A DNA stretch of 13,011 nt from Roseovarius sp. UBA3070 (GTDB taxonomy: Bacteria; Pseudomonadota; Alphaproteobacteria; Rhodobacterales; Rhodobacteraceae): NCBI GenBank assembly GCA_002366775.1, contig DFBW01000045.1:6438-19448 (forward strand), given 5' to 3'. Of this stretch, positions 1 to 6,416 are shown piece by piece. How positions within the stretch are numbered: position 1 is the first letter of the stretch; every line of letters begins with the position of its first letter. The notes beneath the pieces were generated by a model. It ran no database searches. It had not been told where the DNA came from and saw only the letters and a list, made by a program, of their open reading frames with translations. A program made the position numbers and the translations under genes.

Positions 1-61
1 CATCGCCTTTTGCCAGCCTCAGGTGAAAGGCGATACGCTTCAGGCTTGCGATACTGCGTAG

Positions 62-80
62 GGTGGGGTTTTACCCCACC
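62..80 (-). terminator. Hairpin after the HNH gene, possible terminator
   Basis: A perfect 8-bp stem (GGTGGGGT / ACCCCACC, 62-69 with 73-80) closes a 3-base TTT loop. It begins about 22 bases after the stop codon of the minus-strand HNH gene. There is no T-run on either side, so it is not a classical intrinsic terminator. It may still stabilise the 3' end of the mRNA or act as a bidirectional stop if a gene converges from the left. GTAGGGTGGGG-type palindromes are common between genes in related bacteria, so it may also be a dispersed repeat unit. Confidence 0.45.
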
Positions 81-101
81 AATCGTGACCTGCCCTGCGG
101 C

Positions 102-686
102 TCACGCCTCCAGTTCCGCATCCCAATAGAGGAAATCCAACCAACTGTCGTGCAGGTGGTTTGGCGGAAATTTACGCCCCATATTGCGCAATTGTTCCAC
201 CACTGGCGCACGCGGAGGTTTGCGAAGCTCCATACCGGTGTGATGCAGGCTTTTGGATCCCTTCTTCAGGTTACACGGGCTGCACGCCGCCACCACGTTT
301 TCCCAACTGGTAATGCCGCCTCTTGCCCGCGGGATCACATGATCAAAAGTCAGATCCCCCTTGGCGCCACAATACTGGCAACGAAATTCATCCCTCAAAA
401 ATAAATTAAAGCGCGTGAAGGCCACGCGCTTTTGAGGTTTGACATAGTCTTTCAACACAATCACCGAGGGTATCTTGATCTCGGTACTGGGGCTTCTGAC
501 GATGTGGTCATATTCCGCCACTATATCCACCCTCTCCAGATAGGCCGCTTTGACCGCCTCCTGCCACGTCCAGAGTGACAGCGGATAATATGATAAAGGT
601 CGATAATCCGCGTTCAGCACCAATGCCGGGTGATGTCTGAGTGCGGCGGGATCTCTGACAAACTCGGTCCTGAAATCTGCGTCCAT
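102..686 (-). CDS. HNH endonuclease family protein
   Basis: This is a 194-residue protein with a C-terminal HNH (McrA-type, beta-beta-alpha metal) nuclease domain. The zinc-knuckle cysteines are C103/C106 (CQYCG) and C135/C138 (CSPCN). Between them lies the DHVIPRARGG motif at 115-124, with D115 and H116 as metal and catalytic residues, and N130 in WENVVAAC as the HNH asparagine. The first 95 residues (LVLNADYRPL onward) are the N-terminal region typical of the stand-alone alphaproteobacterial family. The ATG at 686 has a weak AGG ribosome site 6 bases upstream. The gene is monocistronic as far as can be seen, with its own promoter-like sequence and a hairpin after the stop. The fold predicts cleavage or nicking of DNA. 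The cellular role of this housekeeping-like family is unknown, and nothing nearby suggests a restriction system. Confidence 0.92.
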   Translation of the reverse strand: MDADFRTEFVRDPAALRHHPALVLNADYRPLSYYPLSLWTWQEAVKAAYLERVDIVAEYDHIVRSPSTEIKIPSVIVLKDYVKPQKRVAFTRFNLFLRDEFRCQYCGAKGDLTFDHVIPRARGGITSWENVVAACSPCNLKKGSKSLHHTGMELRKPPRAPVVEQLRNMGRKFPPNHLHDSWLDFLYWDAELEA

Positions 687-706
687 AGTCCTGTGCGTAC
701 CCTTTT

Positions 707-723
707 GCCGGGCATATCCCGGC
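707..723 (-). other. Leader hairpin of the HNH gene
   Basis: A perfect 6-bp GCCGGG/CCCGGC stem with a 5-base loop lies about 20 bases upstream of the HNH start codon, inside the expected 5' leader. Read on the plus strand it is followed by CTTTG, but no plus-strand gene precedes it, so a terminator role there is unlikely. It could protect the 5' end of the transcript or serve as a protein-binding site. Confidence 0.4.
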
Positions 724-740
724 TTTGCTCTTATGTGATT

Positions 741-768
741 ACTATATATCGTGTTTCGCCTCTGACAA
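741..768 (-). promoter_or_regulatory. Candidate sigma-70-type promoter for the HNH gene
   Basis: On the minus strand TTGTCA (763-768) is followed after 16 bases by TATAGT (741-746). This is a good match to a housekeeping promoter. Transcription would start near 734, giving a leader of roughly 48 nt that contains the hairpin at 707-723. The assignment rests on sequence match only. Confidence 0.4.
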
Positions 769-973
769 CCCCGACATATAGCGGTCTGGTTCCATCAACA
801 GGCTGGCACATCATTGCAACACTTGGATGACATGGCCGTTGCGTCGCCAGATGAGGCCATATCCCACACAGCCGCAGGGCGCGCGCTCACTCCAATGACA
901 TTGGCCTAGCCGAAATTGTGAGAGTGATGCACGAGGGGTCTTAAGGGGGGCAAAACCTGTCGAACGACCCGCG

Positions 974-1639
974 TTATAGCCCCAGTTTATCGCGCATAAA
1001 GGCCAAGGCCACCTGCAACCCATCCGGGGCAATTCCGTGCCCGGTGCCCTTCATAATATGGGCATAAACGTCCTGCCACCCGGCCGCCTGCAACGCCTCG
1101 GCCGCCTGTGGCAGCGATTGCGGCGGCACCACATCATCGCCGTCCCCATGGATCAGCAGGATCGGCGGGCGGCTGATGGCTTCATCTTTCAACACGTCTG
1201 GCGACAGCAAACGCCCAGATATGGCAACAATCCCCGCCACGGCATCCTCGCGCCGGGGCGCCACCTGCAACGACATCATCGTTCCTTGGGAAAACCCAAA
1301 CAAAACAACCTGTTCGGGCAAAACATCCTCGTCCACCATCAGGGCATCAAGATAAGCGTTCAGATCGTCCGAGGCCGCCATCAGGCCCCGTTCAGCTTCT
1401 TCTTCGCTTGAGCCGTCGATCCATGGGATCGGGAACCACTGAAACCCATTTGGCATGCCGGGGATGGTCTCAGGCGCATCGGGGGCCACGAACAATGTGT
1501 CGGGCAAATGCTCGCCTAGGACATCGGCCAGCCCCAACAGATCGGCCCCATTGGCGCCGTAACCGTGCAGGAACACCACCACTGATCTTGTTGTGCCGGA
1601 GTGAGGCTCTTTTCGGCCCGATTGCAATACCCGCGTCAT
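974..1639 (-). CDS. Carboxylesterase/phospholipase family alpha/beta hydrolase
   Basis: This 221-residue cytoplasmic hydrolase belongs to the phospholipase/carboxylesterase (EstB/YpfH, acyl-protein thioesterase-like) family, which cleaves small carboxylic esters. The oxyanion-side HGYGANG motif lies at 25-31, the nucleophile elbow GFSQG at 115-119 (S117), the acid loop HGDGDDVV at 164-171 (probably D168), and the catalytic histidine at H201 in GTGHG. All triad elements and the usual length of about 220 residues are present. There is no signal peptide. The ATG overlaps the stop of the upstream DNA glycosylase as ATGA, and a GAAGGGA ribosome site lies in the end of that gene, so it is the last member of the cbiD-cobK-glycosylase-esterase chain. 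The substrate is unknown. A link to cobalamin is not implied by the family. Confidence 0.91.
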   Translation of the reverse strand: MTRVLQSGRKEPHSGTTRSVVVFLHGYGANGADLLGLADVLGEHLPDTLFVAPDAPETIPGMPNGFQWFPIPWIDGSSEEEAERGLMAASDDLNAYLDALMVDEDVLPEQVVLFGFSQGTMMSLQVAPRREDAVAGIVAISGRLLSPDVLKDEAISRPPILLIHGDGDDVVPPQSLPQAAEALQAAGWQDVYAHIMKGTGHGIAPDGLQVALAFMRDKLGL

Positions 1640-2265
1640 CTGATCCCTTCCCTATTCTTAATCACCCGGTAGTACGCCCATAAAATGCGTGCTGCAACTG
1701 ATCTCCATGGGCTCCAGGCCTCGGCCATCTGTCGCAGGTCTCGTTCTTTGGGGCGCTCGGGCAGGTCGTATAAAACCTTGGCGGCTTCTTGCAGGGCCAG
1801 ATCGCCCGGCGCAAAGACATCCGCCCGCCCAAGTGAGAACATCACATAGACCTCGGCTGTCCAGAAACCGATGCCCGGAATTTTGACCAGAGTGGTCACC
1901 ACCTCGTCCGAAGGCGCCCTGCGCAGCGCATCAAAATCCACGCCTGCATCGGCCAATGCTTTGAAATATTTGACCTTTGGGCGGCTTAACCCTGCGGCAC
2001 GCAAATCATCATCGCTGGCCTGCTGCACGCGGGTGATATCAGTTAGCCCCGCCTGTTCCACCCTGGCCCAAATGGCGCTGGCCGAGGCGATGCTGACCTG
2101 CTGGCCAACAATGGCATTCAACAACTGGGCAAACCCATCAGGCTTGCGCCGCAGTGGCAAAGGCCCTGTCAACCGATAGGCATGTGCCAGACGAGGGCAC
2201 ATCTGCGCGAGGGCGGCTGCGCCTTCCTCTACATCCTCCAGCGTTTCGATGATCCGGCCTGTCAT
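1636..2265 (-). CDS. AlkA-type DNA-3-methyladenine glycosylase (HhH-GPD)
   Basis: This 209-residue base-excision-repair glycosylase of the HhH-GPD superfamily removes alkylated purines from DNA. The DNA-binding helix-hairpin-helix is LVKIPGIGFWTAE (126-138), and the catalytic aspartate is D155 in FAPGD. The family motif around IVGQQVS (52-58) is present. The frame is open 53 codons further upstream, but that extension lies inside cobK and is arginine- and glycine-rich nonsense. The ATG at 2265, overlapping the cobK stop as ATGA, gives a protein starting MTGRIIETLE of normal length for the short bacterial AlkA group, which lacks the Ada-linked N-domain of E. coli AlkA. The gene is sandwiched by overlaps between cobK and an esterase. 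No Ada regulator is nearby, so expression probably follows the cob operon. Confidence 0.93.
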   Translation of the reverse strand: MTGRIIETLEDVEEGAAALAQMCPRLAHAYRLTGPLPLRRKPDGFAQLLNAIVGQQVSIASASAIWARVEQAGLTDITRVQQASDDDLRAAGLSRPKVKYFKALADAGVDFDALRRAPSDEVVTTLVKIPGIGFWTAEVYVMFSLGRADVFAPGDLALQEAAKVLYDLPERPKERDLRQMAEAWSPWRSVAARILWAYYRVIKNREGIR

Positions 2266-2990
2266 AGGCCCGCGACCCACGCCAATGCCTCCTTCACATT
2301 GTGCGCCTTTTGCCCTGGGGGCTGCGCGGGGCGCTTGATCATGGCCACGCGAATCCCCAACTGCCGGGCGGCCACCAGCTTGGAGCGCGGCGCCTCGCCT
2401 CCTGCATTCTTGACGATCAACCAATCGACACCCAACCGCGTGAACAGCTCAACCTCGGCTTCAACCGAGAACGGCGGGCGGCCCACCAGAAACTCTCCGT
2501 TGGGAAATGGAAAGGGCCTGTCGGGCGGGTCAATCTGGCGGCAAATCAACCGGCATCCCGTCAGATTGGCATATCTTTCAAGGGTTTGCCGCCCTGTCGC
2601 CAAAAACACCGTGGCACCGGGTGCAATGTGATCGGCGGCATCTGCTTCACTGTCAAGCAGGGTCCAATCGTCCCCGGCTTCGGGCTCCCAAGGGGCGCGC
2701 AGCAATTGGCAGTAAGGCATGGATTTTTGTGCGCACACCCGCGCTGTGCGGATGGAAATGCTCTGTGCGAAGGGATGCGTGGCATCCAAAACAGCGGTGA
2801 TGCCTTCGTCTTTGATATACTGCAAAAACCCGCTTTCGCCGCCAAATCCGCCGTGCCGGGTGGGCAACGCCAGATCACGCGGCATGCGCGTGGCCCCGGC
2901 CAATGAGGCAACCGCGTCAACGCCTGCTTTGGACAGGGCGCTGGCGATCTCAACCGCTTGCCCCGTGCCCGCCAAAAGCAGCAAGGTCAT
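2262..2990 (-). CDS. cobK: Precorrin-6A / cobalt-precorrin-6A reductase
   Basis: This 242-residue protein matches the CobK/CbiJ family. The enzyme uses NADPH to reduce (cobalt-)precorrin-6A to precorrin-6B in corrin ring synthesis. The N-terminal nucleotide-binding loop is LLLLAGTGQA (3-12), the family signature DATHPFA lies at 69-75, and the C-terminal motifs VKNAGG (193-198) and SKLVAAR (203-209) are present. Length is typical. The start ATG overlaps the cbiD stop (ATGA), and the stop overlaps the glycosylase start in the same way. Whether the substrate already carries cobalt cannot be read from this gene. The CbiD neighbour points to a CbiD-type C1-methylation product as substrate. Confidence 0.93.
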   Translation of the reverse strand: MTLLLLAGTGQAVEIASALSKAGVDAVASLAGATRMPRDLALPTRHGGFGGESGFLQYIKDEGITAVLDATHPFAQSISIRTARVCAQKSMPYCQLLRAPWEPEAGDDWTLLDSEADAADHIAPGATVFLATGRQTLERYANLTGCRLICRQIDPPDRPFPFPNGEFLVGRPPFSVEAEVELFTRLGVDWLIVKNAGGEAPRSKLVAARQLGIRVAMIKRPAQPPGQKAHNVKEALAWVAGL

Positions 2991-4033
2991 ATACCCGCCC
3001 TCGCCAAGATTTTGCCTTGGCGATCAATCACCACAGTATCGGCTTTGATGTCGTCGGGCAGCATCGCGCGGATGTTTTCCAGCGCGTGTTCTGCCACCCA
3101 GGACACCATGAAATCACCAGCTGTTTCATAGGCTTGCAAGGCTGTGTTCATGCTCTTCAAATCAGGCATGTCCAGCGCGTCGGCAAGGGCCACAAAATCC
3201 ACCTGAGAGCGCCCAGAATGCAGATCACGCGCGCCTTGTGCCAATTTGGTCATCTTACCTATGCCACCACCAATGGTGATGCGCTCCACCGGATTGCGGG
3301 CCAGATACTTCAGCAGGCCACCGGCAAAATCGCCCATATCCAGCATGGCGTGATCGGGTAGATCATACAGGGTTTGCACCGCTTTTTCGCTGGTCGATCC
3401 GGTGCAACCCGCCACATGGGTCGCCCCATCGGCACGCGCCACATCAATGCCGCGGTGGATTGAGGCAATCCAGGATGAACAGGAAAACGGGCGCACAATG
3501 CCCGTGGTGCCAAGAATTGACAGCCCGCCCTTGATGCCCAACCGGGAGTTCCAGGTTTTGCGTGCCATAGCCGCGCCGCCGGGGATAGAAATGGTGATCT
3601 CAATATCAGGCTGTTGCCCCAGACGGGTTGCCAGTTGTGCCACGACATCGCTCAGCATCTGGCGCGGGACGGGGTTGATTGCGGGCTCTCCCGGCGGGAT
3701 CGGCAGGCCGGGCATGGTGACAGTGCCAACGCCCATGCCCGCGCGAAACTGCACGCCACCAACAGAGGCGGCGACACGCGCAATGATCAATGCGCCGTGG
3801 GTGATGTCAGGATCATCACCCGCGTCCTTTATGACACCGGCCTCAATCCATCCATCCCCTTGATCCCAATGAGTTATTTCAAATTCCGGGCGTTCACCTT
3901 TGGGCAGAGTTATCCGTATTTTATCGGGGCGTGCCTCGCCCCATAGCACCTTCAGCGCCGCCTTTGTGGCAGCGGTGGCGCAGGCACCTGTGGTCCAGCC
4001 ACGGCGCAGGGGGGTATCAGGTTTGCGGGCCAT
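2987..4033 (-). CDS. cbiD: Cobalt-precorrin-5B C1-methyltransferase CbiD
   Basis: This 348-residue protein is of the CbiD family, which uses S-adenosylmethionine to methylate C1 of (cobalt-)precorrin-5B and does not have the fold of the other corrin methyltransferases. Diagnostic segments are LRRGWTTGACATAA (9-22), KDAGDDPDITHG (69-80), GTTGIVRPFS (175-184), a glycine-rich VAGCTGSTSE (207-216) and IGGGIGKM (254-261). The order and length agree with full-length CbiD. It is first in a four-gene chain and its stop overlaps the cobK start (ATGA). No Shine-Dalgarno sequence precedes the ATG, and a promoter-like -10 ends 11 bases before it, so the message may be leaderless. CbiD is classically an anaerobic-pathway enzyme; the aerobic route of Pseudomonas denitrificans uses CobF. 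Confidence 0.95.
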   Translation of the reverse strand: MARKPDTPLRRGWTTGACATAATKAALKVLWGEARPDKIRITLPKGERPEFEITHWDQGDGWIEAGVIKDAGDDPDITHGALIIARVAASVGGVQFRAGMGVGTVTMPGLPIPPGEPAINPVPRQMLSDVVAQLATRLGQQPDIEITISIPGGAAMARKTWNSRLGIKGGLSILGTTGIVRPFSCSSWIASIHRGIDVARADGATHVAGCTGSTSEKAVQTLYDLPDHAMLDMGDFAGGLLKYLARNPVERITIGGGIGKMTKLAQGARDLHSGRSQVDFVALADALDMPDLKSMNTALQAYETAGDFMVSWVAEHALENIRAMLPDDIKADTVVIDRQGKILARAGI

Positions 4034-4259
4034 ACTGGCGCCGAACTATAGGGAGGGCGCAACGAATGGCCAATCGGGAAAACGAGCATGACGCTATGCA
4101 ATGCATGATTTGCCCTCGCCGGTCCCGACTCACGCCTTCGGCACGCGGAGCTGACACAACCGGCAATGGCTGTGAAATGCTGCCCGAATGTCGCCCAGCC
4201 CTCTGCTGCGGGTCGTTCTCGCTCTTTCCCCGCTCAGCAACTCGCGCCATAACGGGCGT
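4034..4259. other. Divergent cbiD/cobA intergenic region
   Basis: This 226-base gap should hold the promoters of both cob groups. The cbiD-proximal promoter candidate is listed separately. For cobA no convincing -35/-10 pair was found; a short CGCC/GGCG stem (4245-4248 with 4255-4258) sits directly before the cobA ATG. The middle (about 4120-4215) is rich in small GC stems such as GCCTTCGGC, but lacks the conserved cobalamin-riboswitch core and B12 box. Several short open frames cross it and none looks like protein. Confidence 0.5.
4045..4073 (-). promoter_or_regulatory. Candidate promoter for the cbiD operon
   Basis: On the minus strand TTGGCC (4068-4073) and TATAGT (4045-4050) are separated by 17 bases. 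The start of transcription would fall near 4038, only about five bases before the cbiD ATG. Together with the missing ribosome site this suggests a leaderless or near-leaderless mRNA. The call is by match only. Confidence 0.35.
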
Positions 4260-5111
4260 ATGAACGACTCACTTTCTCTCCCTGCGGGTCAATGGCCTGA
4301 CCTACAGCCCGGTTGGGTCTGGCTTTGTGGTGCCGGTCCCGGTGATCCGGGTCTGCTGACGCTACATGCGCTCAATGCTCTGAGGCAGGCAGATGTGGTG
4401 ATTTATGACGCGTTGGTACAAGAAGACATTCTGACATGGGCACCACAGGCCGAGCACATCTATGCTGGCAAACGTGGAGGCAAACCATCTGCCAAACAGC
4501 GCGATATTTCACTGACGCTGGTTGAGCTGGCCCAACAAGGCAAACGGGTGTTGCGCCTAAAAGGCGGTGATCCCTTCGTTTTTGGCCGTGGCGGGGAAGA
4601 GGCCCAAACATTGGTGCAACACAATGTGCCCATTCGCATCATCCCCGGCATTTCAGCGGGTATTGGCGGGCTGGCCTATGCGGGCATCCCTGTGACGCAC
4701 CGGGATGTGAACCAATCGGTAACCTTCGTCACCGGGCATGATCAATCGGGCAAAACACCAACATCGCTGAACTGGAAAGCCATCGCCACAGGCAGTCAGG
4801 TGTTGGTGATTTACATGGGCATCAAACACGCCGCCCAGATTGCTCAGGCGCTGCTGGATGCTGGCCGTCCTGCGGATGAGCCATGTGCCGTGGTGTCTTC
4901 GGCCACGACCAAAGCGCAGCAGGTTCTGGAAACCACGCTGGCTCAGATGGCCACCGATATTGCCGACAGCGGGATGGAACCCCCTGCCATTTTATGTGTC
5001 GGACGCTCTGTGTTGATGCGCCAGGTGCTTGATTGGCAAGGCATGATCGCAGGCAACGCACCGCGCAACCTCGATCCGCTTGGCCGAGGGCGCCCAGCCG
5101 AAGCCTCATGA
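4260..5111 (+). CDS. cobA: Uroporphyrinogen-III C-methyltransferase (SUMT)
   Basis: This 283-residue SUMT transfers two methyl groups from S-adenosylmethionine to C2 and C7 of uroporphyrinogen III, giving precorrin-2, the branch point to cobalamin (and siroheme). Family motifs in order are VWLCGAGPGDPGLLTL (20-35), which forms part of the SAM site, LRLKGGDPFVFGRGGEE (98-114), IPGISAG (128-134), GIPVTHRD (142-149) and YMG (185-187). It is a stand-alone SUMT; there is no CysG-type dehydrogenase/chelatase domain. An ATG 24 codons upstream (4188) is possible, but those residues are not SUMT-like and have no ribosome site. The ATG at 4260 has a weak ACGGG upstream. The stop overlaps the cobB start (ATGA). 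Confidence 0.95.
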   Translation: MNDSLSLPAGQWPDLQPGWVWLCGAGPGDPGLLTLHALNALRQADVVIYDALVQEDILTWAPQAEHIYAGKRGGKPSAKQRDISLTLVELAQQGKRVLRLKGGDPFVFGRGGEEAQTLVQHNVPIRIIPGISAGIGGLAYAGIPVTHRDVNQSVTFVTGHDQSGKTPTSLNWKAIATGSQVLVIYMGIKHAAQIAQALLDAGRPADEPCAVVSSATTKAQQVLETTLAQMATDIADSGMEPPAILCVGRSVLMRQVLDWQGMIAGNAPRNLDPLGRGRPAEAS

Positions 5112-6376
5112 GCGGGCTCATCATTGCGGCCCCCGGCTCGGGCGCGGGTAAAACCACCGTCACATTGGCCCTGTTGCGGTTGCTATCGCGCCAAGGGGTG
5201 CCTGTGCGTGGTGCAAAATCCGGGCCAGATTATATTGATCCACGCTTTCATGAGGCCGCCTGTGGCATGCCCTGTCCCAATCTGGATGCATGGGCGATGT
5301 CACCCGAGCGTATCCGCGCGCTGGCCTCTGGTGACGGGCTGTTGATCATCGAAGGGGCCATGGGCCTGTTTGATGGCGCGCCGCCAGATGGCAAAGGCGC
5401 TGTTGGCGATCTGGCGTGCCTGATGCAGCTGCCGGTGATATTGGTGGTGGATGCCGCACGCATGGCTCAATCGGTGGCCGCGATGGTGGCAGGCTATGCC
5501 GGATTTGACCCCAATGTGCGCGTCACCGGCGTGATCCTCAACAACGTCGGCAGTGAGCGCCACGAGGTGATGTTGCGCCGCGCATTGGCGCCTTTGGGTT
5601 TGCCGGTTCTGGCCGCATTGCACCGCAGCAGCGCGCTGGCGCAACCCTCGCGCCACCTGGGGCTTGTGCAGGCCACCGAACACCCCGATCTGGAGGCCTT
5701 TCTTGACGCGGCGGGTGATGCATTGGCCGCCACTCTGGACCGGGACGCGCTGTTGGCGATGGCCGCGCCGCTTCCTGAGGCCAAAACAGGCCCTCATATC
5801 CCTCCGCCCTCCAGCACTATTGCTGTGGCGCGGGATGCTGCTTTTGCCTTTGTCTATCCACATCTGTTGCAGGATTGGCGCGACGCGGGCGCAGAGCTGC
5901 GCTTGTTTTCGCCGCTGGCCGATGAGCCCGTACCAGAGGCCGGATTTATCTATCTTCCGGGCGGCTATCCTGAATTATTTGCCGGGCAGCTTGCCTCAAA
6001 TCAGACCTTCCTGAGAAGCCTTAGAAGTGCTGCACAAACATCTGATATATACGGAGAATGTGGTGGCTACATGCTGCTGGGTAAGGGGCTGATCGACGCC
6101 CAGGGTACCCGCCACGAAATGGCCGGTCTGCTACATCTGGAAACCTCCTTTGCCACGCGCAAACTGCACTTGGGGTATCGCCGGTTAAGCCCGCTGCGCG
6201 GGCCGTTTGGCACCGCGTTGATGGCACATGAGTTTCACTATGCCACCACGCTCAGCGCCACCGGCGATCCACTGTTTTGCGCCGAAGATGCCGAGGGCAC
6301 CCCCCTACCCGATATGGGCCTTGTTCAGGGTCGTGTTTCAGGCTCGTTCGCACATGTGATCGACGCCGCCCAATAA
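5108..6376 (+). CDS. cobB: Cobyrinate / hydrogenobyrinate a,c-diamide synthase
   Basis: This 422-residue enzyme amidates the a and c acetate side chains of (hydrogeno)byrinic acid using ATP and glutamine. The N-terminal half is a dethiobiotin-synthetase-like ATPase with P-loop APGSGAGKTT (8-17), GAKSGPDYIDP (35-45) and IEGAMGLFDG (81-90). The C-terminal half is a class I glutamine amidotransferase with nucleophile C318 in YGECGGYMLLG, the AHEFHY motif (373-378) and a C-terminal histidine H416 in GSFAHV. The start is the ATG at 5108 inside the cobA stop (ATGA). A longer in-frame opening overlaps cobA and carries only nonsense residues. Length is in the normal range. CobB in the aerobic route and CbiA in the anaerobic route are the same family, so the name does not decide the metal state. 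Confidence 0.96.
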   Translation: MSGLIIAAPGSGAGKTTVTLALLRLLSRQGVPVRGAKSGPDYIDPRFHEAACGMPCPNLDAWAMSPERIRALASGDGLLIIEGAMGLFDGAPPDGKGAVGDLACLMQLPVILVVDAARMAQSVAAMVAGYAGFDPNVRVTGVILNNVGSERHEVMLRRALAPLGLPVLAALHRSSALAQPSRHLGLVQATEHPDLEAFLDAAGDALAATLDRDALLAMAAPLPEAKTGPHIPPPSSTIAVARDAAFAFVYPHLLQDWRDAGAELRLFSPLADEPVPEAGFIYLPGGYPELFAGQLASNQTFLRSLRSAAQTSDIYGECGGYMLLGKGLIDAQGTRHEMAGLLHLETSFATRKLHLGYRRLSPLRGPFGTALMAHEFHYATTLSATGDPLFCAEDAEGTPLPDMGLVQGRVSGSFAHVIDAAQ

Positions 6377-6416
6377 GCGGCTTGCGGGTGCGCGCCAACA
6401 GGTCTAGCACTTGCTC

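Larger units (their letters stand above)
687..973. other. Intergenic region without a supported gene
   Basis: These 287 bases separate the HNH start from the esterase stop. The right half (about 780-973) contains open frames on both strands, but none has a ribosome site or a protein-like composition. The only ordered element seen there is a 13-base palindrome, CCAATGACATTGG, at 892-904, which could be an operator half or chance. No tRNA-like fold or terminator with a T-run was found after the esterase stop. The region may be decayed sequence. Confidence 0.5.

Noticed and set aside
2..61. Plus-strand frame open from the left edge, ending in TAG at 59-61, which could be the end of a converging gene just before the 62-80 hairpin.
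   Set aside because: Nineteen residues with no recognisable motif. A 9-bp inverted repeat (2-10 with 26-34) occupies the same bases, so it is equally likely to be noncoding.
102..686. HNH gene considered as part of a restriction or anti-phage island.
   Set aside because: No methyltransferase, helicase, integrase or toxin gene accompanies it, and it has ordinary composition. The surrounding genes are housekeeping.
811..1032. Minus-strand 73-codon frame overlapping the esterase end.
   Set aside because: It starts inside the esterase in another frame, has no ribosome site, and its composition is not protein-like.
2266..2424. In-frame 53-codon extension of the DNA glycosylase.
   Set aside because: It lies wholly inside cobK and is low-complexity R/G-rich. 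The ATGA start at 2265 gives the family's normal N-terminus.
4120..4215. Possible cobalamin riboswitch upstream of cobA (GGAGCTGAC and CCGAATGTCGCC resemble fragments of known cobalamin riboswitch cores).
   Set aside because: The rest of the conserved core (GGGAA segment, GCAACTG/GCAGCGG segment, CAGGAGACCTGCC-type B12 box) is absent in either orientation. The matches are too short to count.
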